NCBI GenBank assembly: GCA_937139435.1
Contig: CAKZPX010000266.1
Coordinates: 1 to 6,113, forward strand
DNA from: an uncultured bacterium
GTDB taxonomy: Bacteria; Hydrothermota; Tepidihabitantia; Tepidihabitantales; Tepidihabitantaceae
Direction: 5' to 3'
Length of the DNA: 6,113 nucleotides
In this document: piece by piece, positions 1 through 5,956 of the stretch
Numbering within the stretch: position 1 is the first letter of the stretch
Layout: every line of letters starts with the position of its first letter
Position numbers and translations under genes: made by a program
The notes under the pieces: generated by a model
What the model saw: only the letters and a program-made list of their open reading frames with translations
Database searches by the model: none
What the model was told of the DNA's origin: nothing

Positions 1-232
1 GAACCGCACCCAGTAACTTAAGTTCTGCCTTTAATAGACCGTGGGCGTTGGTTATTTCCTCGGATTTCAGGGAGTTAGAGCAGACCAGTTCTGCCGGGTC
101 AGGGGTTTTATGTGCCGGAGTCATCGTTTGGGGACGCATCTCATAGAGCCGAACCTGTACACCCAGCCGGGCGCACTGCAGCGCCGCCTCGCAACCGCTG
201 AGACCGGCACCGATAACCGTGACCGTGGGCAT
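1..232 (-). CDS. trmFO: TrmFO, folate/FAD-dependent tRNA (uracil-54 C5) methyltransferase, N-terminal part
   Basis: The first 77 codons are present; the rest lies left of the window. The enzyme methylates U54 in the T-loop of tRNA, with methylenetetrahydrofolate as carbon donor and FADH2 as reductant, in the cytoplasm. Seen: an FAD-binding Rossmann start VTVIGAGLSGCEAA (residues 4-17) with GxGxxGxE, then LYEMRP (29-34), TPAH (38-41) and the family signature AELVCSNSLKS (47-57). Cys51 aligns with Cys53 of Bacillus subtilis TrmFO, a residue implicated in catalysis. ATG at 232 is chosen because the family begins only a few residues before the GAG motif. No Shine-Dalgarno is visible in the 26 bp separating it from the stop of the DUF4139 gene, so translation may depend on coupling to that gene. 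Family identity is near certain; only completeness is unknown. Confidence 0.95.
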   Translation of the reverse strand, partial: MPTVTVIGAGLSGCEAALQCARLGVQVRLYEMRPQTMTPAHKTPDPAELVCSNSLKSEEITNAHGLLKAELKLLGAV

Positions 233-258
233 GGGGTGGTTTGTTAACAGATGCGAGG

Positions 259-1827
259 TCAGTAGAGACCGGTTATCTTTTTACCTACTGGATATTCAAC
301 ATGAAACTCCAGATTGATCTCAAACCGCTCACCGGATTTTAATTCCAGATTGTAGGTGTAGGTGCCTTCATTCTCGTTTGCTTCCGAGAAACGGGGTTCA
401 ATTTTTGTAACCGTAACACGAATCTCCTTTTGCTGGGAAACCGGCACCTGTTCAATAATTTTAACTTTAATCGGTCCGGGATGGTAGTTTTCTACGGTGG
501 TGCGATAGTGAAACTGAAGCCGTTCGGTTCGGCTGAGCAGACCGGTGCGGGATTTGAAGGTTTTTACCAGTTCCCTTTTTACCTTTACCCGTTCGTCAAC
601 CCCGAATCCGAGCTGGATTGATTCCTGGGGTGCGATGCTCGGAACAAAGGTGCTGCCGGTAAATTCATCGCCAACATAGGTGCTGGCATCGCCGGCGAGA
701 AAGACGAAGTCGGTGTTGTTGGCAAGGTTAGCGGTTAGGAACGCCTTTTCCATGGACCGGGGAAGGGAGTAGCAGGCAAAGTCTGCGGGCAGGGTGGCGC
801 GATGGAGTGACACTTTTTTTGCCGGTGCACCCGATTTAAGGCTGACCCTTCCGGGAATCACGTACTGTAATGATATCCCGGTCTCAGTGATCGTCGCCTC
901 AGCGCCCTCTGGTGCCTCCGGTTCCGCCATCATTTCATATCTTGCCGTCCCGGCGTCACCCGCTGGTGCCATAAGGGCTTTTGTTCGGGGATACTCCTCA
1001 ATTAATCCCAGATACCAGGGATAGGGTTGGGGTGGTTGTAGACCGGTGGTCGGTGTTGCGGTGGAAAGGATAACTTTGACTCCATCCCAGTCTTCACCGG
1101 TGCGCTGGGTAAGGCGGGCAAGATAGTTGACCTCAACCTGGCGGGTACCGGGTTTTGCCCGCAGCTCATAGTCTGGTTGCCATTCTGCGGCGCGGGGAAT
1201 GACATAGGCAAGGGTGATACGGTAAGTCCCGTCCTTACCCTCGGCAACCAGGCGCACCTCCTTACGATTTTCAATCAGGGCACGGGCATCCTGCAGTTCG
1301 GTTTTTGCCGCATTGAGCAGTTTTTTCACTTCCTCCTGTTCGCGGTTTAGTGTCAGCTGCCGGGATTTAATCCGGGTTAATTCTTCCGCCAGAAAGTTCA
1401 GCGCCCCACGCCAGGATTCCGGTGCCACCCGACCCTGCTGCAGTTCTTTGGCGATAATTTCTGGCGCACCCAGTTTCACCGAGTTAAGGAACTCCTCTTT
1501 TGCCTGAAGGATATTTTTCTCATCCTCGAGGAGTTTCAGACTGTCCTCCAGACGTTTAACCCTTTGTTCCAGCCGTTTGACCTCGGGTGTTGGTTCGGCA
1601 AGGTAACCACGTTTGACCTGAACCGCGCCAATTTTTAACCCTGGTGCCCGCAGGCGCACCGAGTTGTCGTCAAGGGCACCGGGCAGACCGGCGAAAACCA
1701 GTTCTTCCACGCCGCTGATGGTAACGGTGGCGGTGCGCAGGACAATTACCTGATTAGGATAGATAATGACCGTGTCAACATCTGACGATACGGTCAGTCC
1801 CAGTACGATAGCAAGAATTGCTCCCAT
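259..1827 (-). CDS. DUF4140/DUF4139 (mucoidy inhibitor MuiA family) exported coiled-coil protein
   Basis: This 522-residue protein has the family's full layout. Residues 1-15 are a short hydrophobic leader without a charged n-region, suggesting export. A DUF4140-like beta domain (about 18-75) contains TVIIYPNQVIVLRTATV. Residues about 82-190 are a charged heptad-like coiled coil. DUF4139 covers about 208-520, with WQPDYELRA (216-224), QRTGEDWDGVKVILSTATP (241-259) and the usual end VEYPVGKKITGL. The molecular role of the family is not settled; the MuiA name comes from an effect on colony mucoidy, and an envelope or periplasmic role is the usual inference. The start is backed by AAGGAGG at 1832-1838, four bases upstream. 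It follows mnmA by 44 bp with no clear promoter, so co-transcription is likely. Residues 282-315, rich in A, E and P, look like a flexible insert within DUF4139. Confidence 0.88.
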   Translation of the reverse strand: MGAILAIVLGLTVSSDVDTVIIYPNQVIVLRTATVTISGVEELVFAGLPGALDDNSVRLRAPGLKIGAVQVKRGYLAEPTPEVKRLEQRVKRLEDSLKLLEDEKNILQAKEEFLNSVKLGAPEIIAKELQQGRVAPESWRGALNFLAEELTRIKSRQLTLNREQEEVKKLLNAAKTELQDARALIENRKEVRLVAEGKDGTYRITLAYVIPRAAEWQPDYELRAKPGTRQVEVNYLARLTQRTGEDWDGVKVILSTATPTTGLQPPQPYPWYLGLIEEYPRTKALMAPAGDAGTARYEMMAEPEAPEGAEATITETGISLQYVIPGRVSLKSGAPAKKVSLHRATLPADFACYSLPRSMEKAFLTANLANNTDFVFLAGDASTYVGDEFTGSTFVPSIAPQESIQLGFGVDERVKVKRELVKTFKSRTGLLSRTERLQFHYRTTVENYHPGPIKVKIIEQVPVSQQKEIRVTVTKIEPRFSEANENEGTYTYNLELKSGERFEINLEFHVEYPVGKKITGLY

Positions 1828-1871
1828 AAAACCTCCTTAATTATTATTCAGACCGTTAATAGTTTTCCTGC

Positions 1872-2957
1872 TTAATTACCGGGTTCCGGGTTTTGAACTC
1901 CAGTAATTATTGCTCCGCCTGACACCTCATCTCGGTCCCAGAATACCACCGCCTGTCCTGGTGTTGGTGCCCATTGCGGATTTTCAAATGTTACCCTGAC
2001 CCGGTTACCGGGCAGCGGTTCAACTTCTGCCCAGCCACCAGGTCCCTGATAACGTACCTTTGCCCATAAGCGGACCTTGCCTGGTGGTGGCGGGCCTTTA
2101 ATCCAGTTTGCTCTATCTCCTTCGACAACACGGGCGTAAACATCCTGTTCTGCTCCGATAATAATCGCATTTCTCTCCGGGTCAATAGCGGTAACATAAC
2201 GTCTTTCTCCCAGGGCAATTTTTAACCCTTTACGCTGTCCGATGGTGAACCCGACAATCCCGTCATGTTCGCCAAGCAGGTTGCCGTGCCGGTCATAGAG
2301 CGGACCGGGATGAAACAGCTCCGGACGATATCTTTTTAGAAAATGCACATAGTTATCATCCGTGATAAAGCAGAGTTCCTGACTCTCGGGTTTGGTGGCG
2401 CTGGGCAGGCAGAAACGGTGAGCCAGCTCCCGCACCTGCGCCTTGGTGAACTCACCGATCGGCAGAAGCAATTCCGCCATTACCGTTTGCTTCAGGGTGT
2501 AGAGGAAGTAGGACTGGTCTTTTTTCGGGTCAGCGCCACGATAGAGATGCCAGACACCTTCCTCATCCCTTTTTATGCGGGCGTGGTGACCGGTGGCGAT
2601 GAAGTCAGCGTTTAATGCCTTTACCTTCTGGTGGAAGAGGTTAAACTTGATCAGCGTGTTACACTGGATGCAGGGGTTAGGGGTTCGTCCGAGCCGATAT
2701 TCACTAACAAGATAGTCAATAACCAGTTTTTGGAATTCGGCACGCAGGTCAATCGTATAAAATGGTATACCAAGAACTCCTGCCACCCGGCGCGCACTTT
2801 CCATTGCTGCACCTCCGCAGCAGGTAGTGTGGGGATGAGTTGCCGGGTCATCAAAGAGGCGCATCGTAACCCCGATCACCTCATAACCCTGTTCTTTTAG
2901 AAGTGCCGCGGCAACACTGGAGTCAACACCGCCGGATAGTGCCACAACCGCCCGCAT
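1872..2957 (-). CDS. mnmA: MnmA, tRNA-specific 2-thiouridylase
   Basis: MnmA adenylates C2 of wobble U34 in tRNA Lys, Glu and Gln and replaces the oxygen with sulfur. The 361 residues match the family length. Seen: the PP-loop ATP site SGGVDSS (8-14); TTCCGGAAMESARRVA (44-59); the tRNA-thiolation region NPCIQCN (94-100); TGHHAR (122-127); KKDQSYFLYTL (145-155); the second active-site cysteine in SQELCF (Cys196); and the central-domain motif GQRKGL (240-245). Cys99 and Cys196 correspond to the E. coli catalytic pair Cys102/Cys199. Cys96 stands where E. coli has Asp99. The C-terminal beta-barrel is complete (KVRYQGPG, TPGQAVVFWDRDEVSGGAII). GGAG at 2964-2967, six bases before the ATG, supports the start. 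It lies 21 bp after the anti-sigma gene and is probably in the same operon. Confidence 0.97.
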   Translation of the reverse strand: MRAVVALSGGVDSSVAAALLKEQGYEVIGVTMRLFDDPATHPHTTCCGGAAMESARRVAGVLGIPFYTIDLRAEFQKLVIDYLVSEYRLGRTPNPCIQCNTLIKFNLFHQKVKALNADFIATGHHARIKRDEEGVWHLYRGADPKKDQSYFLYTLKQTVMAELLLPIGEFTKAQVRELAHRFCLPSATKPESQELCFITDDNYVHFLKRYRPELFHPGPLYDRHGNLLGEHDGIVGFTIGQRKGLKIALGERRYVTAIDPERNAIIIGAEQDVYARVVEGDRANWIKGPPPPGKVRLWAKVRYQGPGGWAEVEPLPGNRVRVTFENPQWAPTPGQAVVFWDRDEVSGGAIITGVQNPEPGN

Positions 2958-2978
2958 ATTTATCTCCGATTGCTGGTG

Positions 2979-3251
2979 TTAATCTTCGGTCGTTAAGATG
3001 TCCTTTAACCTCTGCCAGAGCCGGTCATGGGCATCAGCCGGGAGGTCCCAGTCGGTTTCAATCTGGCAGTAGGCGATCGTACGGCGCAGGGTGCGGACAA
3101 AGGTGGCGCAGGAACGACAGGTCTGGAGATGAAGGATAATCTCCTTTCTCATCTCCGATGGCGCCTCATTCTCAATATAAAGCGCAATCCAATCCGCCAG
3201 TTCACTGCAGTCACAGGTCTTTTGCGCCGTGCCCTTTTTCTTCTTTTTCAT
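2979..3251 (-). CDS. Zinc-binding (ZAS-type) soluble anti-sigma factor
   Basis: This 90-residue protein has the HX3CX2C zinc motif of anti-sigma factors (zf-HC2/ZAS) at His41, Cys45 and Cys48, inside the two-helix segment ADWIALYIENEA...HLQTCRSC. Cys15 lies 26 residues before His41, the same spacing as the fourth zinc ligand in Streptomyces RsrA, so a complete C/H/C/C site can be proposed; Cys13 and Cys62 are extra. There is no hydrophobic segment, so it should be cytosolic, unlike RseA-type membrane anti-sigmas. The N-terminus is strongly basic (MKKKKKG). It sits directly after the ECF sigma gene, and its Shine-Dalgarno overlaps the sigma stop codon, implying coupled, balanced production. 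It presumably sequesters that sigma factor. The redox-sensing idea is inference; family assignment is good because of motif plus context. Confidence 0.88.
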   Translation of the reverse strand: MKKKKKGTAQKTCDCSELADWIALYIENEAPSEMRKEIILHLQTCRSCATFVRTLRRTIAYCQIETDWDLPADAHDRLWQRLKDILTTED

Positions 3252-3254
3252 AAT

Positions 3255-3261
3255 CCTCCTT
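3255..3261 (-). promoter_or_regulatory. Ribosome binding site of the anti-sigma gene, overlapping the sigma stop codon
   Basis: On the minus strand the bases read TAAGGAGGATTATG: the TAA stop of the ECF sigma gene (3262-3260) supplies the first two A's of AAGGAGG. The spacer to the ATG is only three bases. A ribosome terminating on the sigma gene would sit on this site, which suggests translational coupling. Confidence 0.8.
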
Positions 3262-3865
3262 AGAGAAACTTGACCAGTTTTTCCCGCAGTGCCAGTCGAC
3301 CGCGATGCAGGCGTGATTTTACTGCCGGGATAGAGATTTTAAGGATTTTGCTAACTTCTTCATTACTCAACCCTTCTATGTCGCGCAGGATGACTACCGC
3401 CCGATAGTCCTCAGGCAGAGACTTAACCGCCTCCTGTAGTTTTTCCCGTAACCTTTTTTGCTGAAACGCCTGTTCGGGTGTCTGACCGGTGTCAGGGAGG
3501 TCAAACACCAGGTCGTCGGTGTTTTTTACCGGTTCATCCAGCGATACAGTCTCCTGTGCCTTGCGCCGGCGCAGACGGGTGAGACTGACATTGGTGGCGA
3601 TCCGGTAAAGCCAGGTGTAGAAACTGGATTTAAATCGGAAGCGGGGGATAAAGCGATAGGCGCGCAGAAAAGTGTCCTGCAACGCCTCGACCGCCTCTTC
3701 TTCGTTTCCGAGGATACGATAGGCGATATTATAAACCTTGCGTTCGTAACGGCGCACCAGTTCTTCAAATGCTACCGAATTTCCCTTCTGAACCCGGCGC
3801 ACCAGCTCCTCATCCGATACCGGTAGACCCGGGACGGCTAACTGCAGGCTCTTACTCTCAGCCAC
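3260..3865 (-). CDS. ECF-family RNA polymerase sigma factor (RpoE-like)
   Basis: The product is a 201-residue group 4 sigma factor that directs RNA polymerase to a stress- or signal-dependent regulon. Region 2 covers about residues 20-103: DEELVRRVQKGN, AFEELVRRYERKVYNIAYRI and the core-binding/-10 segment LQDTFLRAYRF, then FYTWLYRIATNVSLTRLRRRK. An acidic linker (108-130) leads to region 4 (about 137-197): AVKSLPEDYRAVVILRDIEG, then the helix-turn-helix LSNEEVSKILKISIPAVKSRLHRGR. There is no extra C-terminal domain. The start is GTG at 3865; no ATG or TTG lies upstream in frame before a TGA, and a later GTG at codon 22 has a GAGGAG only three bases away and would remove DEEL of region 2. A strong promoter ends eight bases before the GTG, so the mRNA may be nearly leaderless. 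The anti-sigma gene follows at once. Confidence 0.95.
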   Translation of the reverse strand: MAESKSLQLAVPGLPVSDEELVRRVQKGNSVAFEELVRRYERKVYNIAYRILGNEEEAVEALQDTFLRAYRFIPRFRFKSSFYTWLYRIATNVSLTRLRRRKAQETVSLDEPVKNTDDLVFDLPDTGQTPEQAFQQKRLREKLQEAVKSLPEDYRAVVILRDIEGLSNEEVSKILKISIPAVKSRLHRGRLALREKLVKFL

Positions 3866-3873
3866 CTTAAAAT

Positions 3874-3902
3874 AAGATATTAATCAGCAGGTTGGCTGTC
3901 AA
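3874..3902 (-). promoter_or_regulatory. Sigma-70-type promoter for the sigma/anti-sigma operon
   Basis: On the minus strand a perfect -35 TTGACA (3902-3897) is followed by exactly 17 bases and a -10 TATCTT (3879-3874), which matches TATAAT at four of six positions. It lies in the 58 bp gap between the unknown exported protein and the sigma gene, the longest intergenic gap here. The expected start of transcription falls at about 3868-3865, on or next to the GTG start codon. It does not resemble the AAC-type -35 seen in many autoregulated ECF promoters. Confidence 0.65.
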
Positions 3903-3923
3903 TCAGCGGCAGAACCTCCGGTT

Positions 3924-4829
3924 TTATGGAGCAACCCGTTGACCGCGCCACTTCCCGGGTGAGTTATCAAAAACTTGAATTACATGATAGATAACCGCAA
4001 TGGAACGCTGGGGCGATTCGCCGTGGAAGTAATCATGAACCAGGTTGACATATTCCACAATTTGTTTCTCATAATCGGTTAAATTCGGGTCATCGGGGTG
4101 GAGCATCTGGACAATGCAACGCAGTTCATAGGACTTGGGCAGGTCAAGGAAGACGATGGCAACACCCGGGTCGGTCATCTGGTTAAGGAAGGTGTGGGTT
4201 TCAAACCCCGGGTTGGAGTAAAGTTCCAGTGAGGTCTGTTTGGTCAGGTCAAATATTTCCGTCCCCTTTTCGTAAAGGCTCTCCAAGAGGGCGATTTTTC
4301 TTTCGGTGGAATCGTTTTTAGTTTGCTGGAGGAGGTTTATTAAATCGGGGAGTTTTTCCTTTCTTGGCAGCCAGCCCATTCCTTTTACCGCATTATTGAT
4401 TGAGAATTCCGCATCCTGGCGTTTGAGTCCGTGGCTGGCAACGATACCGTTGTGCGGTCCGGCAATCTCGGGCATACCCGCCTGAGGGTCTTTGAGTAGT
4501 TCCCGAATCTTCTGTAACTGTCCAATCCGGCGACTGAAGTTCCATTTAAGAAAGCCCTCCGGCAGGTTAACGATTTTGAACTCCCGCCAGTTACCTTCCA
4601 CCTTTGCCCGGATGACACCGGAATCAATCTTTTTCAAGTCAATGTTATTCTGACGGAACCATCCCCGATAGGTGCCCCTTTTACCGGTGGAGTCCGCGGG
4701 GTCAGGGATGAATTTGACATCGTGCCAGAAGTTTACTGGGCTGTGTTCAGGATTTTTTCCCATTTTCTTCCCCTCCGGAGATATACTGGTTACTATCAGG
4801 GCGATCAATGCCGTTAGAACTCCGATCAT
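3924..4829 (-). CDS. Protein of unknown family with probable N-terminal signal or anchor
   Basis: I do not recognise this 301-residue protein. Residues 1-17 (MIGVLTALIALIVTSIS) are hydrophobic and look like a short signal peptide or anchor, without a positive n-region and without a lipobox. The remainder is soluble and mixed in charge. It has a tryptophan-rich beta-like part (about 34-96: FWHDVKF, TYRGWFRQNN, GNWREFKIVNLP, FLKWNF), a helical middle (about 100-200), and a C-terminal part with VAIVFLDLPKSYELRCIVQML (223-243) and VNLVHDYFHGESPQRSIAVIYHVIQVF (261-287). Cys238 is the only cysteine. Start choice is open: ATG 4829 has AAAGGAGGAG, while internal ATG 4763 (Met23) has GGAGGG at ideal spacing and would give a cytosolic form. 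The first 83 bp overlap the end of the RseC-like gene. It lies just upstream of the sigma promoter, so it may belong to the preceding operon. Confidence 0.75.
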   Translation of the reverse strand: MIGVLTALIALIVTSISPEGKKMGKNPEHSPVNFWHDVKFIPDPADSTGKRGTYRGWFRQNNIDLKKIDSGVIRAKVEGNWREFKIVNLPEGFLKWNFSRRIGQLQKIRELLKDPQAGMPEIAGPHNGIVASHGLKRQDAEFSINNAVKGMGWLPRKEKLPDLINLLQQTKNDSTERKIALLESLYEKGTEIFDLTKQTSLELYSNPGFETHTFLNQMTDPGVAIVFLDLPKSYELRCIVQMLHPDDPNLTDYEKQIVEYVNLVHDYFHGESPQRSIAVIYHVIQVFDNSPGKWRGQRVAP

Positions 4830-5355
4830 TTTCTCCTCCTTTATGTTTCTCTTTTTGAAATGATACTAACGGTAGCCGATTTTCCGGTGGTGCTGTTGTC
4901 TGAACATCTTCTTCCAGTTCGGGCAGTTCCGGAGTTGCTCCTTCTATGCGCACAATCACCGGTAGACTGGTGCCAGATTTTTTTCGTGCCCGTTCAATTA
5001 TATAGAGAAGCATCCCGGCAAGGAGCACCCCGATCCCGGCAAAGACAACAGCACCCAGATCATTAAAAATTAACCTGCCGATAACGATGCCGATAATCAT
5101 TAACACTGCGGGCAGACCGAAAACAATCAATGCGGTAGCGGTGCTGGCAGCGGGATGACGACGGAGTACCACGGTATCACCTACCCGAGCACGGGTAGGG
5201 TTATGCGCAACAACCAGGCGGGTTTTTTCTCCGGTCCAGTTGCAGATGCTGGCAGCCGGGCAGTGAGTGCAGGCACCGGACGGAGTTACCGTTACCTCAG
5301 CCCGAGAGCCGTTGACAGTTTTGACCACACCGATTTCTTCACCGGTGGGTTTCAT
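4747..5355 (-). CDS. RseC/MucC-like membrane protein (SoxR-reducing system protein RseC family)
   Basis: This 202-residue protein starts with a small domain, EEIGVVKTVNGSRAEVTV (6-23), followed by CTHCPAASIC (Cys29, Cys32, Cys38). That CX2CX5C spacing is the hallmark of RseC, whose E. coli member contains CSSCASRAGC. The segment GDTVVLR (59-65) precedes two membrane helices (about 73-95 and 101-121), then a basic stop ERARKK. E. coli RseC is about 160 residues; here an extra acidic, Pro-rich and then hydrophilic tail (about 136-202) is present. In E. coli RseC acts with Rsx proteins in reducing SoxR and lies in the rpoE operon; a redox or envelope role here is inference. The ATG overlaps the stop of the DUF4203 gene in ATGA, giving translational coupling. 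The last 27 codons overlap the next gene in another frame. Confidence 0.82.
   Translation of the reverse strand: MKPTGEEIGVVKTVNGSRAEVTVTPSGACTHCPAASICNWTGEKTRLVVAHNPTRARVGDTVVLRRHPAASTATALIVFGLPAVLMIIGIVIGRLIFNDLGAVVFAGIGVLLAGMLLYIIERARKKSGTSLPVIVRIEGATPELPELEEDVQTTAPPENRLPLVSFQKEKHKGGENDRSSNGIDRPDSNQYISGGEENGKKS
4771..4776 (-). promoter_or_regulatory. Alternative ribosome binding site for an internal start (Met23) of the unknown protein
   Basis: GGAGGG followed by the seven-base spacer GAAGAAA and ATG at 4763-4761 on the minus strand. Spacing is better than at many genuine starts here. Use of this site would drop the hydrophobic N-terminus and cut the overlap with the RseC-like gene from 83 to 17 bp. 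Confidence 0.45.
4833..4842 (-). promoter_or_regulatory. Ribosome binding site for the upstream start of the unknown protein
   Basis: AAAGGAGGAG stands just before ATG at 4829, with five bases between GGAGG and the start. The same bases are codons for K-G-G-E in the tail of the RseC-like protein, so this site lies inside a coding region. It supports the longer form with the hydrophobic leader. Confidence 0.65.
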
Positions 5356-5945
5356 TTCTTTTTACCTTTTGCGGTTAGAGAAATCTGGATGATAAAGCCA
5401 ATCACGCCGAGCGCGAGCCATGAGAGCGCCATTACCGGCAGGTCATAGGTTTCAGGCAGCCGTATGCGGGTTTTACCCATGAGGTGAAATATCCCCGCGA
5501 CTGTCCACCAGGCACCAAGAAAAGCGGTTAAAAATGAGAGTACCGGTCGCTGGAGAAAAAGTGCCAGCATGCCACCGATTATGCCACCAATGGCGATAAC
5601 AAACAGGTGATTCCAGCCTGTACCCGACGGGAAAACCGCTACCAAAAGTGCACCGGCGATTAATCCCAGTAGCAACACTCCGGCTTTATAAAGAAATGAG
5701 ATGAGCACCGCGCCAATGATACCAAGGACAATAGTAATCACCGCAATCAGCCAGCCTGTGGCGCCCAGTTTTGTGCTGATAAAATATCCGAGATAGGCGC
5801 CCAGTGCCAGTCCGGCAACAAGCAGCGTAAAACGCAGCAGCCGGTAGCCGAAGAAGCAGATAATTATTCCCGGAATCAGCACCAGTATTCCGGTAACCTG
5901 GGGCATAGAAAATGGTATCCAGCCCAGGGGTTTTGTCAAACCCAT
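5352..5945 (-). CDS. Seven-helix membrane protein, DUF4203 (TMEM198-like)
   Basis: The 197 residues are almost entirely hydrophobic. About seven membrane helices can be drawn: 17-34, 39-56, 64-84, 87-105, 112-130, 133-154 and 169-190, ending in a basic tail AKGKKK. Glycine-rich helix pairs such as GYRLLRFTLLVAGLALGAYLGYF (33-55) and AIGGIIGGMLALFLQRPVLSFLTAFLGAW resemble the DUF4203 domain shared with TMEM198. No catalytic residues are evident and no function is known to me. It begins 11 bp after the stop of the AAA-type gene and its stop overlaps the ATG of the RseC-like gene (ATGA), so these genes are co-translated. ATG 5945 lacks a nearby Shine-Dalgarno: the only AAGGAG is about 30 bases upstream, within the previous gene. 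Met14 is an alternative start with no better site. Confidence 0.78.
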   Translation of the reverse strand: MGLTKPLGWIPFSMPQVTGILVLIPGIIICFFGYRLLRFTLLVAGLALGAYLGYFISTKLGATGWLIAVITIVLGIIGAVLISFLYKAGVLLLGLIAGALLVAVFPSGTGWNHLFVIAIGGIIGGMLALFLQRPVLSFLTAFLGAWWTVAGIFHLMGKTRIRLPETYDLPVMALSWLALGVIGFIIQISLTAKGKKK

Positions 5946-5956
5946 TGGTCGCTGGT

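Noticed and set aside
3800..3811. Alternative sigma factor start at GTG codon 22 with GAGGAG upstream
   Set aside because: The spacer is only three bases and the start would remove the DEEL segment that normally opens sigma region 2.
3458..3826. Plus-strand open frame of 122 codons antisense to the sigma gene
   Set aside because: It is the complement of a strongly conserved ECF sigma reading frame, has no recognisable protein features and no convincing ribosome binding site.
3913..3923. Small hairpin AACC-TCC-GGTT next to the stop of the unknown protein, as a possible terminator
   Set aside because: The stem is only four base pairs and no T-run follows on the minus strand.
5155..5448. Plus-strand open frame of 97 codons
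   Set aside because: It lies opposite the cysteine motif of the RseC-like protein and the end of the DUF4203 protein, both well supported; it looks like an antisense shadow.
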